NCBI GenBank assembly: GCA_947247005.1
Contig: OX365955.1
Coordinates: 16,783,322-16,847,321 of the forward strand
Source: Spisula solida
Taxonomy: Eukaryota; Mollusca; Bivalvia; Venerida; Mactridae
Length of the DNA: 64,000 nucleotides
Reading direction: 5' to 3'
Shown: piece after piece, positions 46,267-57,645 of the stretch
Layout of the letters: the number at the start of each line of letters is the position of its first letter
How positions within the stretch are numbered: the first letter of the stretch is position 1
The notes under the pieces: generated by a model
What the model saw: the letters and a program-made list of their open reading frames with translations, nothing else
Databases searched by the model: none
Told to the model about the DNA's origin: nothing
Program-made: the position numbers and the translations under genes

Positions 46267-46291
46267 ATGGCGGACGACAAACGCGAAGAAA
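46267..46291 (+). CDS. Possible first coding exon (tentative)
   Basis: CAAGATGGCGGACGACAAAC then GCGAAGAAA/GTAAGT reads MADDKREE up to a consensus donor. CAAGATGGCGG is both a strong initiation context and a YY1-type promoter motif. I could not find a following exon in frame: the acceptor at about 46886 gives a stop after two codons. It may be a short non-coding or untranslated first exon. Confidence 0.3.
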
Positions 46292-47284
46292 GTAAGTGTC
46301 TTTTGTTTTCGACCCAATCTTTTTAAATATGACAACCTACATTGTGAATGAATTATGAAATGAAAGAGCTTAAATTGGCGATTCTAAAGGGACCATCCGT
46401 TTGTAATGAAATGCCAACGTATTTCTGTAAAGTTTAACTGAACACGAAGTTTTGTGAAAGTTGAAATGTGAATCGAGAGACAAGAAGAAAATTGACGATA
46501 TTTTCCCCAGTAAGAATACCAGTACGTTAAAAATCATCCAAATCTGTAGAAATCGTCAAACCCGTCACACGTACTCATTGTTTTTTGATAGAAAAATCAC
46601 TTAGAAAGATGTTTGAAAGGTTTGAAATTTTGGCTACTGTACTGTGGTGTGCAAAACGTGAACAATAACAAACATACCACTGTATAGCGCTGTGAATTCA
46701 ATTTCTGTATAACGCTGTGCTGCAGAACTAGCCAAAAAGCTGTACAGCGATGTGCAATTTTGAGCTGGCGGCGAAAGTTCTTTCTGTTCTTTCGATGTAA
46801 CATTCAGATGCCAATTTCCTTTTATGGTATAATCATATTGTTATTAAAACGTTAGAGTGACATCATGTTTTATTTTTATTCTACAGGTTTTTGATGCACA
46901 TTCAAGTTGATAATACCAACTCCGCTATGTTGCTGTAGGTCAATTTCCGTTGCTAAAGGTGACAAAACATTTATAAATTCTTTGATTGCCTCACATAATT
47001 AGAAATCTGATAGTAATATTTATGTTAGGACGGATAAACATGACTTTGAATTAAATCAACGATGTTTGAAATTAACTTTACAAAAATAGTTGAATTTGAT
47101 GCTGTATTCACCTTTGAACATCTAGAGGCTTGTCAATCCATCGTTCGTGTCATTTGCATTTAATATGTATACGCTTAAATTAATTGTTTGGATAAATTGC
47201 TGCCACCTTTTGTGTTGTTTCATTCCTGGTTTACATCTGTTTGTACATGTAAATGTTTCGTGTTTCATCGAACTCCCACTTTCT
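46292..47284. other. Interval without recognised genes
   Basis: AT-rich, no domain, RNA or repeat recognised. Confidence 0.3.
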
Positions 47285-48838
47285 CTTTGTGGCAGGTGAG
47301 CTAAAACTGCGAAAAGGCGAAAGTCTATACAGATTTGAACCTTGTGTCTATACAGATTTGATCGTCAGATACGTTCCGATTTACGTTCGGTCGTTCGATG
47401 TCTATTTAATCTTAGATATGGATTGCAGCCGTTCTCCCAATGGAGAGATGTGTCTATACAGATTTGAACGCATTTGCTTTTACAGGTATCTAGACACTTA
47501 AAATGGTATCCAGATTTGAATTGTTCTTGATTTTTGCTATACATATTTGAATACATTCTAAGCGTATAGGCCCATGAATAAACTTGATGTCTGTATAGAT
47601 TTGGTGCTTATTCAGATTCGTACTGTATAGTTCTAGAAAGCACGGATATACACAGTCTCGTGTATTCTTTGTAGAAAGCTATGTATTCTATATACAGTCT
47701 ATATAGATTTAAATAGTGTTGCTTCTAAACAAATATACTGGTTGTCTATACAGATTTGGCTCGTTCTATATACTGAGTATTGCTACCTAGAAAGGCTTAA
47801 ATATGTATAGATTGGGGTTCGCAAATATGTATAGACGGCACCAAATCTGTATAGACACTAGGCACCAAACCTGTATAGACACAACTTCAAGACACCAAAT
47901 CTGTATAGACACCAGACCTGTATAGACACCAGGCACCAAATCTGTATAGACACAACTTCAAGACACCAAATCTGTATAGACACCAGATCTGTATAGACAC
48001 CAGCCACCAAATCTGTATAGACACAACCTCAAGACACCAAATCTGTATAGACACCAAATCTGTAGACACTAGGCACCAAATCTGTATAGACACTAGGCAC
48101 CAAATCTGTATAGACACCAAATCTGTATAGACACTAGGCGTCAAATCTGTATAGACACCAGCCACCAAATATGTATAGACACTAGGCGCCAAATCTGTAT
48201 AGACACCAAATATGTATAGACAGTAGGCACCAAGTCTGTATAGACACCATGCAGACACCAACTCTGTATAGACACCTGATCAAATCTGTATAGACACTTG
48301 GTCCGAAAAGTCGAAAGTCTATACAGATTTAACCCCTTGTCTATACAGATTTGTACTGCCGAAAATCCAAATCTGTATAGACACTGGTCCGAAAAGTCGA
48401 AAGTCTATACAGATTTGAACCCCCTGTCTATACAGATTTGTACTGCCGAAAATCCAAATCTGTATAGGCACTTGGTCAAATCTGTATAGACACTGGTTCG
48501 AAAAGGCGAAAGTCTATACAGATTTGAACCCCGTGTCTATACAGATTTGTACTGCCGAAAATCCAAATCTGTATAGACACTTGGGTCAAATCTGTATAGA
48601 CACTGGTCCGAAAAGTCGAAAGTCTATACAGATTTGAACCCCGTGTCTATACAGATTTGTACTGCCGAAAATCCAAATCTGTATAGACACCAAATGCATA
48701 ATTTATGCGTGTATGTCAGGAAATATGTAATTATTTAAATCTGTATCGACACCTATATCATTTACAACATTATACCAGTTTTACGACATTCAAATCTGTA
48801 TAGACACTCAATTCGTAATCTGTATAGGCTTTCGCTGC
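47285..48838. repeat. Minisatellite of CTATACAGATTTG in both orientations, hairpin-forming
   Basis: The 15-mer GTCTATACAGATTTG and its complement CAAATCTGTATAGAC recur dozens of times. Three zones: sparse and mixed at 47320-47860; a 20-25 bp array of the complement with spacers CACTAGGCAC or CACCAGCCAC at 47860-48290; and a higher-order unit of about 110-125 bp x 3.5 at 48295-48700. In the last zone the two orientations alternate around TACTGCCGAAAATC, giving perfect 15-bp stems. GGCAGGTGAGCTAAAA at 47291 resembles the terminus of the AGCTCACCTG elements. ORFs such as 47887-48261 only reflect the period. Confidence 0.92.
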
Positions 48839-49500
48839 TTCCTAAAAATGTGGCCACAAGAGTGTTAACAAGGTTATCCTATTATTTAATTTTTGACCTA
48901 GCAAAAATGTGACCGCCAGAGCGTAAATAAGGTTTTGCTATTCTTTGACCCTTTGACCTAGTTTTTGACCCCACATGACCCAACTTCGAACTTGACCTTA
49001 GGGTCACCAAGATAAACATTTTGACCAAACTCTTGAAGATTAAAGCAAAAATGTGGCACCAAGAGCGTTAACAAGGTTTTCCTATTATTTGACCTTTTGA
49101 TCCCACATGACCCAACTTCGAACTTGACCTTAAGGTCACCAAGATAAACATTTTGACCAAAATTCATGGAGATTAAAGCAAAAATGTGGCCACCAGAGTG
49201 TTAACAAGGTTATCCTAATATTTAACTTTTGACCTTGTTTTTTACCCCACATCACCCAACTTCAAACTTGACCTAGATTTCATTGAGATAAACTACTAAC
49301 CAAGTTTGGTGAAGATCAAAGCAAAAATGTGACCTCCAGAGTGTTAACAAGGTTTTGCTATTATTTGACCTTTTGACCTAGTTTTTGACCCCAAATGACC
49401 CAACTTCGTACTTGACCTAGATTTTATTGAGATACAACTGCTGACCAAGTTTAATTAAGATCAAAGCAAAATTGAAAGTGCTAGAGTGTTAATATTTTTT
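48839..49500 (-). mobile_element. GGTCA tandem element, copy C, without its terminal hairpins
   Basis: Reverse orientation relative to copy B: AATGTGGCCACAAGAGTG, TTAACAAGGTT, TGACCTAGTTTTTGACC, and AACTTCGAACTTGACCTTA are complements of copy B unit phrases. About four units of 150 bp. Both ends abut other minisatellites instead of the hairpin termini. Confidence 0.8.
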
Positions 49501-49504
49501 TTGT

Positions 49505-50182
49505 TCAGGTTATTCAGGTTTAGATACTGGTGGAACTATTCAGGTAAAGATGTAGGTGGAACTATTCAGGTAAAGATGCTGGTGGAACTATTCAGGTAAA
49601 GATGGTGGTGGAACTATGCAGGTAAAGATGTAGGTGGAACTATGCAGGTTAAGATGCTGGTGGAACTATTCAGGTAAAGTTGTAGGTGGAACTATTCAGG
49701 TAAAGATGTAGGTGGAACTATTCAGGTAAAGATGTAGGTGAAACTATTCAGGTAAAGATGTAGGTGGAACTATTCAGGTTAAGATGCTGGTGGAACTATT
49801 CAGGTAAAGTTGTAGGTGGAACTATTCAGGTAAAGATACTGATGGAACTATTCAGGTAAAGATGTAGGTGGAACTATTCAGGTAAAGATACTGATGGAAC
49901 TATTCAGGTAAAGATGTAGGTGGAACTATTCAGGTAAAGATACTGATGGAACTATTCAGGTAAAGATGCTGGTGGAACTATTCAGGTAAAGATGTACTAG
50001 GTGGAAATATTCAGGTAAAGATGTAGGTGGAACTATTCAGGTAAAGATGCTGATGGAACTATTCAGGTAAAGATGTAGGTGGAACTATTCAGGTAAATAT
50101 GTAGGTGGAACTATTCAGGTTAGGTAAAGATCTAGGTTGAACTATGCAGGTAAAGATGTAGGTGGAACTATGCAGGTATAGA
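49505..50182 (+). repeat. 26-bp minisatellite, about 26 copies
   Basis: Unit ATTCAGGTAAAGATGTAG then GTGGAACT with few variants (GATGCTG, GATACTGAT). Each unit contains CAG/GTAAAG, close to a 5' splice-site consensus on the plus strand. Confidence 0.95.
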
Positions 50183-50392
50183 TGCGATCAAAGCTGGAAC
50201 ACTGAGTTACAAATCCAAGGCAATAACCACTGGACTGCTACAGTGTATACAAGTAAACCAAAATACACGTATCCCAATCCCAAAACATTTTCAAAAGAAA
50301 ATAATTAATTAACATTCAAAGGTAAACGTTTATTTGTTCATTGATATATGTCTTTATTTTTCAAGTATCAGAGTAATTTGAAGATCTATACA

Positions 50393-53300
50393 TCAGACTA
50401 TATCAGGAGCTTCTTCATCTGAATCAAACTCTACATCAACATCTTTGATCCATTTACCATTCCAGTCTTTCTTCCAACCAGAACTAGAATAAATTAAACA
50501 TGAAAATTGTGAAAATTAAACAAAACCAACTTTTCAAGCAAGGGGTTGCAACTCTGTTGTATCATAGTTCACAGTAAAGATGAAACTCAATGGTACTGCA
50601 TTATTATGGTTCTTGAACAAAGCAAACCCGTGTTTACAATAAAGTTGATTTAATCTTAAATTCAGCATGAAGAGGATAAGTAAATACTTTGATAAAGCAG
50701 TATCCTGATTGTATTTATACAAATACACCATCATGCTGTGGAATATGCAAAGTTCCATTCATGACCAAAGCTAAAATACTTTTTAATTTACACATACACA
50801 ATTTCTTATTCAACACAACATTCTCAGCTCCATTGCATAAGAAAAGCTCACATTGGTGCTTTTGATGAATGACTTGTACCACTCTATCCTGATATACATG
50901 TATCATATTGATAACGGGAGGTAATCCATATACAACAGGCCGCAGGTTAATAATAAAATAATCTCCCTTGGAAAGCATATATAACAAACCATGTTGCATT
51001 GATTCTAGATGTGGGACAGTGTTACCAAATTCTTCAATCCAATTGTAATGAAGCACTGATCATAAAAACACCACTGCAGAAAATGAATGTTTATCTCTAT
51101 AACATGTTTAGAGTTGAATCTCCAAAAATGTTCAGCCATATATGACAGTAAGTTGACCTAGCCAGTTTTTCAGGAAAAATTTATCAACCAGTAATAACTT
51201 GCCCATCTGCAAGAAACTTACAGCTTCTCTACATGAGGAGAACAAGTCTGTAACCATTGTCACAAAATGCCACCAGGCCAACTCAGTATTGAACCTGAAC
51301 CTCTTGGAAAATAAGCAATTGCTCCTTTTATCTAACATGAGGAAGGAAGAAGATACTCTTGCTTCTGGTTCTAAAGGGTCATTTTTGATACTTTTGACAA
51401 CATTTTACCATTTTATAGGCAACTACCCATGATTTTAAGAGAAACTGTGATTTTAAGAGAAAATGATCCTTCAAACCTAAATCTTGAGGGTCACAATAAG
51501 TGCTATTGGAAATTTCAAGGGTCGAAACTACTTCCGAGTCAAATGGAACCTCTGATTGAATTTAAGACGTAAATATACTTCCCACTTACCCAAAGGCATG
51601 GAGAATTTTTTCAGCTCTTTCCTTTCCGACTTTGCCAACATTTTGTTGCGCCTCACTAACTGCAGTAGATGATTGATCTAGCCCACACTCAGTCTGGTTA
51701 GCTGGTTTTATACTTGCTGAATTTCTAGGCTTATGATTCTTATAGTACTCCCACACTTGGTAAGGTGACACAACATCCGACGTCCCTTCAGAAGTTGACT
51801 CTTTCATATCACTTTCCTGCCGGTCCTCACTACATGAATTTGAAAAATTATTTTTCCTCGCTAAATAAAACTTATTCCTCTGTTCTGAGTTTGATAAACC
51901 AACCATTTTTTGAACGTCTTTTATATTCATCACACTATCTTTATTTGTTGATTTAGCAGTTCCCTTCCATTTGAATTTATCTGTGTTGTGTTTTGCACCG
52001 TATGTTTGATCGGAATCAATTTGAGAACTATGAGAATCTATATCAAAAGAACTAGGAGTGTTGGTGTTAGAATTCCTTTGCAAAGAAGAGTTGCTATGGA
52101 AATGATTGCCATGGAAACTAGGCTTATTTTGTGAAGATTTGGTTATTATTGTACTATGTCTGTGACCAGGAAGATTCGTGGATGATGAGGCATCAGTATT
52201 ATTACACGAAGACCCTGATGTATGCGCAGGATTGACATCTAGAATGGTTTTTCTATCGTACGGTTTTCTTCTTTGTTTCTTCAATCCAGTCTCGCTGACT
52301 TTGTCAACTTGATCATGTTCAGGAAACTAGTAAAGACACAAAATTATCTTTTTACACATTTTATAATATTTTTTTGTGAGAAATTAACAAAACAAGGATT
52401 TGGTTGAATACCAGACCAAGGATCCAATGTTGTATCCTTTTATTAGAGATTTATCAGTGAAATAACAGTGAAATTATCATTCTGTTATTTTCACTGTCTT
52501 AGAAGCTGGTTCCTTTACCATACAGAAAAAGAAATGTAAAGTCAACGGTGCCAGGCTTCATGTTATGCGTAACTTTACTATGGCAACATAATTGTCACAT
52601 TGTGACATTCTAATTTTATCGTCATTTTTGCAATTAAGCCAATTAATGCACCATTATACGAGAAATTGAGGCATATAATAAACAGAAAAATTGTTTTTGG
52701 TGAAAGACCAAATTTTATTTCATTCATGATCCCAGAAAATTAAATTTTCACTTGTGGCTATGACACTCATGAAAATATTGATTTCTGTGATTTTTCAGTG
52801 ACATAAAATTGGATCTGACACCAAAATCAACAAATATCCTCTATATATTTGGATTGCCAACCAGGCATCAGAGGGTCAAGCAAACGATATAAATGATTTG
52901 GATGCATTTTGTCATTGACTACACCATTTTGGATCCTTTATGGGACTAGAACCTTTAATATCCTGATACACTGTAATCACTATGGAGAATAAAGCAAGAG
53001 AATTCATTTGTGGCAATCACTACAGCCTGGTATGCTAATGGTCTTGATTAGACTGTTATATAAACCTGGATGTTTGATAATGTCATATTTAATTATTTTC
53101 TTTTAACATAATGTTACTAATGTCAAAGATCTATTTGCTAATGTATAAGTAAGTAACATGTCAACATGGCTGACAATTCAAACCAAGGGAGGTAAATAGT
53201 GGAAGTGAGTAACTACATACATGTATACATTGTATAATAATGACATTTGATTGATTTGACAATTCCAATCAAGGATAAATAGTGTAAGTGAGGAACTCAA

Positions 53301-56300
53301 ACATGTATGTACATTGTAAAATATTGATATTTGATTGATTTGACAATTCCAATCAAGGGTAAATAGTGTAAGTGAGAAAACTATATGTATGTACATTGTA
53401 AAATATTGACATTTGATTGATTTGACAATTCCAATCAAGAGTAAATAGTGTAAGTGAGGGAACTACATACATGTATGTACATTGTACTATATTGACATTT
53501 GATTGATTTGACAATTCCAATCAAGAGTAAATAGTGTAAGTGAGGGAACTACATACATATTATAATATTATGTACATTGTATAATAGTGACATTTGATTG
53601 ATTTGACAATTCCAATCAAGGGTAAATACTCACTAAATAGTGTATGTGAGGGAACTACATACAATAATTATACATGTATGTACATTGTATAATATTGACA
53701 TTTGATTGATTTGACAATTCCAATCAAGGGTAAATAGTGTAAGAGAGGAAACTATTTGTATGTATATTGCATAATATTGACATTTCATTGATTTGACAAT
53801 TTGCTGTAATGAAGCTGAATTCAGTCCAAGAAACAGAATAGAATAACTTTCTTATACCATTTACTATCTAGCAAATATTTAAAGGATACTTAACTCCAGA
53901 TTATGATAAAATCTCCTTTAAAATTGAAGTTTTTAATTGAAGTCAGTACAATGCGAAACTGAATTATCCAAAGCTATTATATACAGGGTGGTAAGAAAGT
54001 TTGTTCTCAACTTCTAAGTTTCAATAGTTTATTTTTTCTGATGTCAAAAGAATGTAAATTTTCAGGGTGAATTCCAGAGGGTTCAGTGATTTTTTTCCTT
54101 CTTTGTTTGCTACCGGTAAACGGTACCTTCCCAATTTGAAAAAGGCTATAATTTTCCCAAATTTGAAGGAAGAAATTCCCAATGAACATTTTAAAAAAAA
54201 AATGCTTAAAAATCAGACATAAAATGACAAAGTTATGAATATTTTTGACAAGAGGTCAGTCATAAAAGTTTACAGAAACCAGTAAGTAGTCGCATGAAAT
54301 CTCTTTTTCTGTTTAATTTGGCCTTTCTGCTTCATAAACATTCCCAATTTCAAGTTGTCACGACGCGAAAATTCCCAATCTGAACGGTCCCGGACCCTTT
54401 CCCAAAGAAGCCAAAAAAATCACTGGGGTTCTACCATTGATCTCATCTTTCTAGCATTAAATGAAGCTATTAGAGTAAGAAATGAAAATTGTGCACTGCA
54501 TACATAGCTCAGATAAAATGTATGAATTTAAAGTTTGAGATCAAACTTTTTTAACACCCTGTAATGCCAGTAGATATTCTAGCGGAAGGTCAGTCAAATC
54601 TATGAGATTTAACGAAGCTAACATAACATGATATTTTGACATACATGATGAAAAATGAATTTCAAGCATGTTCCAATCAAAATTTATTATTTCAATGTTA
54701 TTCAAACCATTTTAGGGGTTTTGAAATATTTTTTATTTTGATGATCATCTTGAGTTAAGCACCTTTATATTAGTCTTACTTTTTGGCAGCTAAAATTTGG
54801 TCTTTCAGGATTTTTTATAGCTGTAATTAGGTCTTTTAGCTTTTTGACAGCTGGGACTTGGACTTTTGACCTTTAGACAGCTGAAACTTGGACTTTCAGC
54901 AGTTAAGTTAATTTTTACGTTTGGTTGTGTATTTGACATTGTACCTTGTAATTGTGTTCCTTGCTGTTTTTATATTTTCTGTGCTTGGCTGTTTAAGAGC
55001 TGCCTTCCCTGTCTGATTTTGATTATCGTTTTTTTCACACCCATATTTCTGTTACCTGTGCTGCAACAACACCTCGTGCCTTTAATGCCTCTTCATGTTT
55101 TCTCTTCTGAATCAAGTCCCATAACTCTTGCTTTTGTTGTTCGGCATACTGCATACCTAACACGTAGAAATAAATATGTACAATACACAATAATTTTAGT
55201 TATCATCAACTGATTTTAAGATATCATGACCCACCTGGCATAATTTACCATGACATTGGCTAGCAGGCCACCGTGTTAATTTGAATTTGATCAGCTGTCA
55301 GTAGCTCTTGCCACTAGGCCACTTGTCAACCTTACAGTGTTAATGTCGCACAATGACCATTTTATACGTCACTTACACCCCCGTCTAAATCTGTCCATGC
55401 ATAGGGTGATCACTTACACCCCCATCTAAATCTGTCCATGTATAGGGTGATTACGTACACCCCCATCTAAATCTGTCCATGTATAGGGTGATCACTTACA
55501 CCCCCATCTAAATCTGTCCATGTATAGGGTGATCACTTACACCCCATCTAAATCTGTCCATGTATAGGCTGATCACTTACACCCCCATCTAAATCTGTCC
55601 ATGCATAGGATGATCACTTACACCCCCATCTAAGTCTGTCCATGTATAGGGTGATCACGTACACCCCATCTAAATCTGTCCATGTATAGGGTGATCACTT
55701 ACACCCCCATCTAAATCTGTCCATGTATAGGGTGATCACTTACACCCCCATCTAAATCTGTCCATGTATAGGGTGATTACGTACACCCCCATCTAAATCT
55801 GTCCATGTATAGGGTGATCACTTACACCCCCATCTAAATCTGTCCATGCATAGGGTGATCACTTACACCCCCATCTAAATCTGTCCATGTATAGGGTGAT
55901 CACTTACACCCCCATCTAAATCTGTACATGTATAGGGTGATCACGTACACCCCCATCTAAATCTGTCCATGTATAGGGTGATTAGTGGCCATCAGTAGTG
56001 GAGAGATATTAACAAAGCAATTTAGAACAATCTAGAATAACTAAGCATAAGTATATGACTGATTGTGGTGACATTGAAAACAACCAAATCAAAAGCAATC
56101 AATATAGAAGAGCAGTTTCAATACTTACTAAGTTGATGCTTCTTGCCTTGTTTATGGACATAGAACATGTCCAGTGTATCAAATATAGGTCCATGTTTGC
56201 ACAGCTTACAAATATATCTGAAATGTAACAAATCATTACATGCATACATTATTTTACTACAGAATCAATACCAGTAAAACACATCATAGCTTTAATAAAA

Positions 56301-57645
56301 TAAATTTATAAAATTATGAATTTATAATACATGTGTATATACATCTGGACAGGACCTGTTCTATAAGGATACGTATCTAAACTCTCTGATCTGAATGACA
56401 CATTAATTGTCTCATTGTTGTAAGCAAAGTTTTCATAACAAAACATTGAAAGCAAACAGAATACATTGTTTGTAGCTGTTGAATAATTATATACATGTTG
56501 CTAAATTAAAACTTACTGGCACTAGTTAATAAGAGGTCAGAATTTCCATTGTTTCAAATACGCGTATAAATGTAAATTGTATTTAAAGAATATATCATTG
56601 TTTCTAACTATTTTACCGTCCATTGCTTAATCTTGACAATTCTTCATCATCAATGTCCTCATGTAGTAATTCTGCCACTCTTCTCTTCTACAAGTTAAAG
56701 TATTTAAATTATCATATATTATTTTTAAGACTAAACACGCTTGCTGTCTTGTTGTAGCAGCCTTTTTAAATTTCTGACCCGAGCTGCGACTACATGTGTA
56801 TACAGTGTATATACCTACGCATCAAATTAGCTTGAATTCTTTTAAGACATGCCCAATCAAATTATTTTTTAAGTACTGTCAAATGTGTCAAAACCACCTG
56901 TCCATAAAAAACACTAGCAAAACCTTAGTTACCTGTCACCAAATACCAAATATTCATCTCCAATCAGACAAGTTTCAATGATATTGTATTCACACCAACA
57001 TTCTATAACATTGTATGTCAATGTTGACATGTGCATGGCGGGTCACTGTAGTTTGACAGTTGAGTATGTTGGACACATTTAATGTGGTGTGGGGAATGAT
57101 CTTACATAATACCAGGAAGCTTGAACATTTGGTTACACCGATCTCTGTATAATACATGTCTGCCTATACCCTTTATAACCCAAGCAAAGTTGTGTTAAGA
57201 GGAGTTGGAATTGGAGCGCCGAGTCATGAGTGGAGCTCTGAGTCAGACCGGAGCGTATGTATTGAATAAAACGTTGAAACTGCTATACTGTTAAGTGATT
57301 ACTTTAGCCATATTACGCTACAATTCAACAAGGACCACTTTTTGCTGTTTTTATAGACAGGTTTTGTAAAAATATTTTATTTAAAGTGGTTATCAAATGA
57401 CACACAGAATGATTAATTAATGTATTTATATATAAGACCTCATATATGACGTAGGCCTACTTTAAATCGTACTTATATAAAGAATAATAAATATTGAGTA
57501 CGAAAGAGTCCGGGTACGAAATATTTTGTCAACAACGGGAAACACAAGATACCAGACTGTACAATTATACGAAAGGTATCATAGACCTACTTACCCTCTG
57601 ATGAGATAGAGCACTTTTATCGTCACCATCCCTTTTGAAAGACAT
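50393..57645 (-). CDS. SCNM1: Sodium channel modifier 1 homologue (SCNM1), complete
   Basis: Six coding exons on the minus strand: 57595-57645, 56617-56687, 56129-56217, 55065-55156, 51590-52326 and 50393-50483, all with GT-AG borders and consistent phases, total 1131 nt or 376 aa plus stop. The N terminus MSFKRDGDDKSALSHQRKRR, the single zinc finger CKLCKHGPIFDTLDMF then YVHKQGKKH, and the C terminus SGWKKDWNGKWIKDVDVEFD then SDEEAPDI follow vertebrate SCNM1 closely. SCNM1 is a U1C-like zinc finger protein of the spliceosome, reported in the minor (U12) spliceosome. It is longer than the human protein (about 230 aa) because exon 5 encodes a long Ser/Asn-rich linker. AATAAA on the minus strand at 50329-50334 marks the likely poly(A) site. 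Confidence 0.95.
51360..51553 (-). mobile_element. MITE, CAGGGGTTCCA family, inverted copy in SCNM1 intron 5
   Basis: Read on the minus strand it starts CAGAGGTTCCATTTGACTC and shares AATTTCCAA, ACCCTCAAGATTT and AAAATCATGGGTAG with copies at 3.0 and 16.1 kb. The far terminus is eroded. Confidence 0.7.
51590..52326 (-). CDS. SCNM1: SCNM1 exon 5: expanded low-complexity linker
   Basis: A 737-nt exon between acceptor TTACTAG and donor GG/GTAAGT. It begins FPEHDQVDKVSETGLKKQRR, then a Ser/Asn/Asp-rich stretch of about 170 residues. It ends with KVGKERAEKILHAFG, joining exon 6 (SGWKKDW). An internal Met at 52284 is not the start: the frame is open to the acceptor, and exons 1-4 are needed. Confidence 0.92.
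53190..53800. repeat. Tandem repeat of about 82 bp (80-110), 7-8 copies, SCNM1 intron 4
   Basis: Units are anchored by ATTTGATTGATTTGACAATT then CCAATCAAGGGTAAATAGTG, at about 53242, 53327, 53408, 53490, 53588, 53698 and 53780. Each carries a variable ACATACATGTATGTACATTG palindromic tract. Confidence 0.9.
53984..54561. mobile_element. TA-flanked MITE with CAGGGTG termini, interrupted by another MITE
   Basis: Starts CAGGGTGGTAAGAAAGTTTG then TTCTCAA; ends TTTGAGATCAAACTTTTTTA then ACACCCTG, with TA at both flanks. Its interior (AATTCCAGAGGG ... TCTACCATTG ... AGCATTAAATGAAGCTAT) matches the intact copy at 30040-30266 in inverse orientation, except for the insertion at 54084-54425. Confidence 0.85.
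54084..54425. mobile_element. hAT-like MITE, 342 bp, nested insertion with 5-bp target duplication
   Basis: Termini CAGTGATTTTTTT and AAAAAAATCACTG are perfect inverses. Direct repeats GGGTT lie at 54079-54083 and 54426-54430. Interior marks: CTACCGGTAAACGGTACC, GACAAGAGGT, TTCAAGTTGTCACGACGCG. Non-coding. Confidence 0.9.
55378..55985. repeat. 41-bp minisatellite, about 15 copies, SCNM1 intron 3
   Basis: Unit ATCACTTACACCCCCATCTA then AATCTGTCCATGTATAGGGTG, highly uniform; variants ATCACGTACA and GATTACGTACA alternate. Confidence 0.95.
56129..56217 (-). CDS. SCNM1: SCNM1 exon 3: zinc finger
   Basis: Encodes RYICKLCKHGPIFDTLDMFY then VHKQGKKHQL, with Cys-x2-Cys and His-x5-His ligands as in U1C-type fingers. 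Split codons CG/A (Arg) and A/GT (Ser) at its two ends match the neighbouring exons. Confidence 0.94.

Noticed and set aside
47887..48261. 124-codon minus-strand frame rich in VYTDL and SIQIWCL repeats
   Set aside because: Purely periodic translation of the minisatellite; no start context, no domain.
47860..48700. CRISPR-like spacing of a repeated word with variable spacers
   Set aside because: Eukaryotic gene context, spacers of 5-30 bp that are themselves repetitive, both orientations; not a CRISPR array.
49505..50182. Array as true SCNM1 splice donors
   Set aside because: The motif is on the plus strand while SCNM1 is on the minus strand and ends before the array.
55378..55985. Link between the 41-bp array (AAATCTGT...TATAGGG) and the CAAATCTGTATAGAC array
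   Set aside because: Shared letters are short and the units otherwise differ; probably coincidence.
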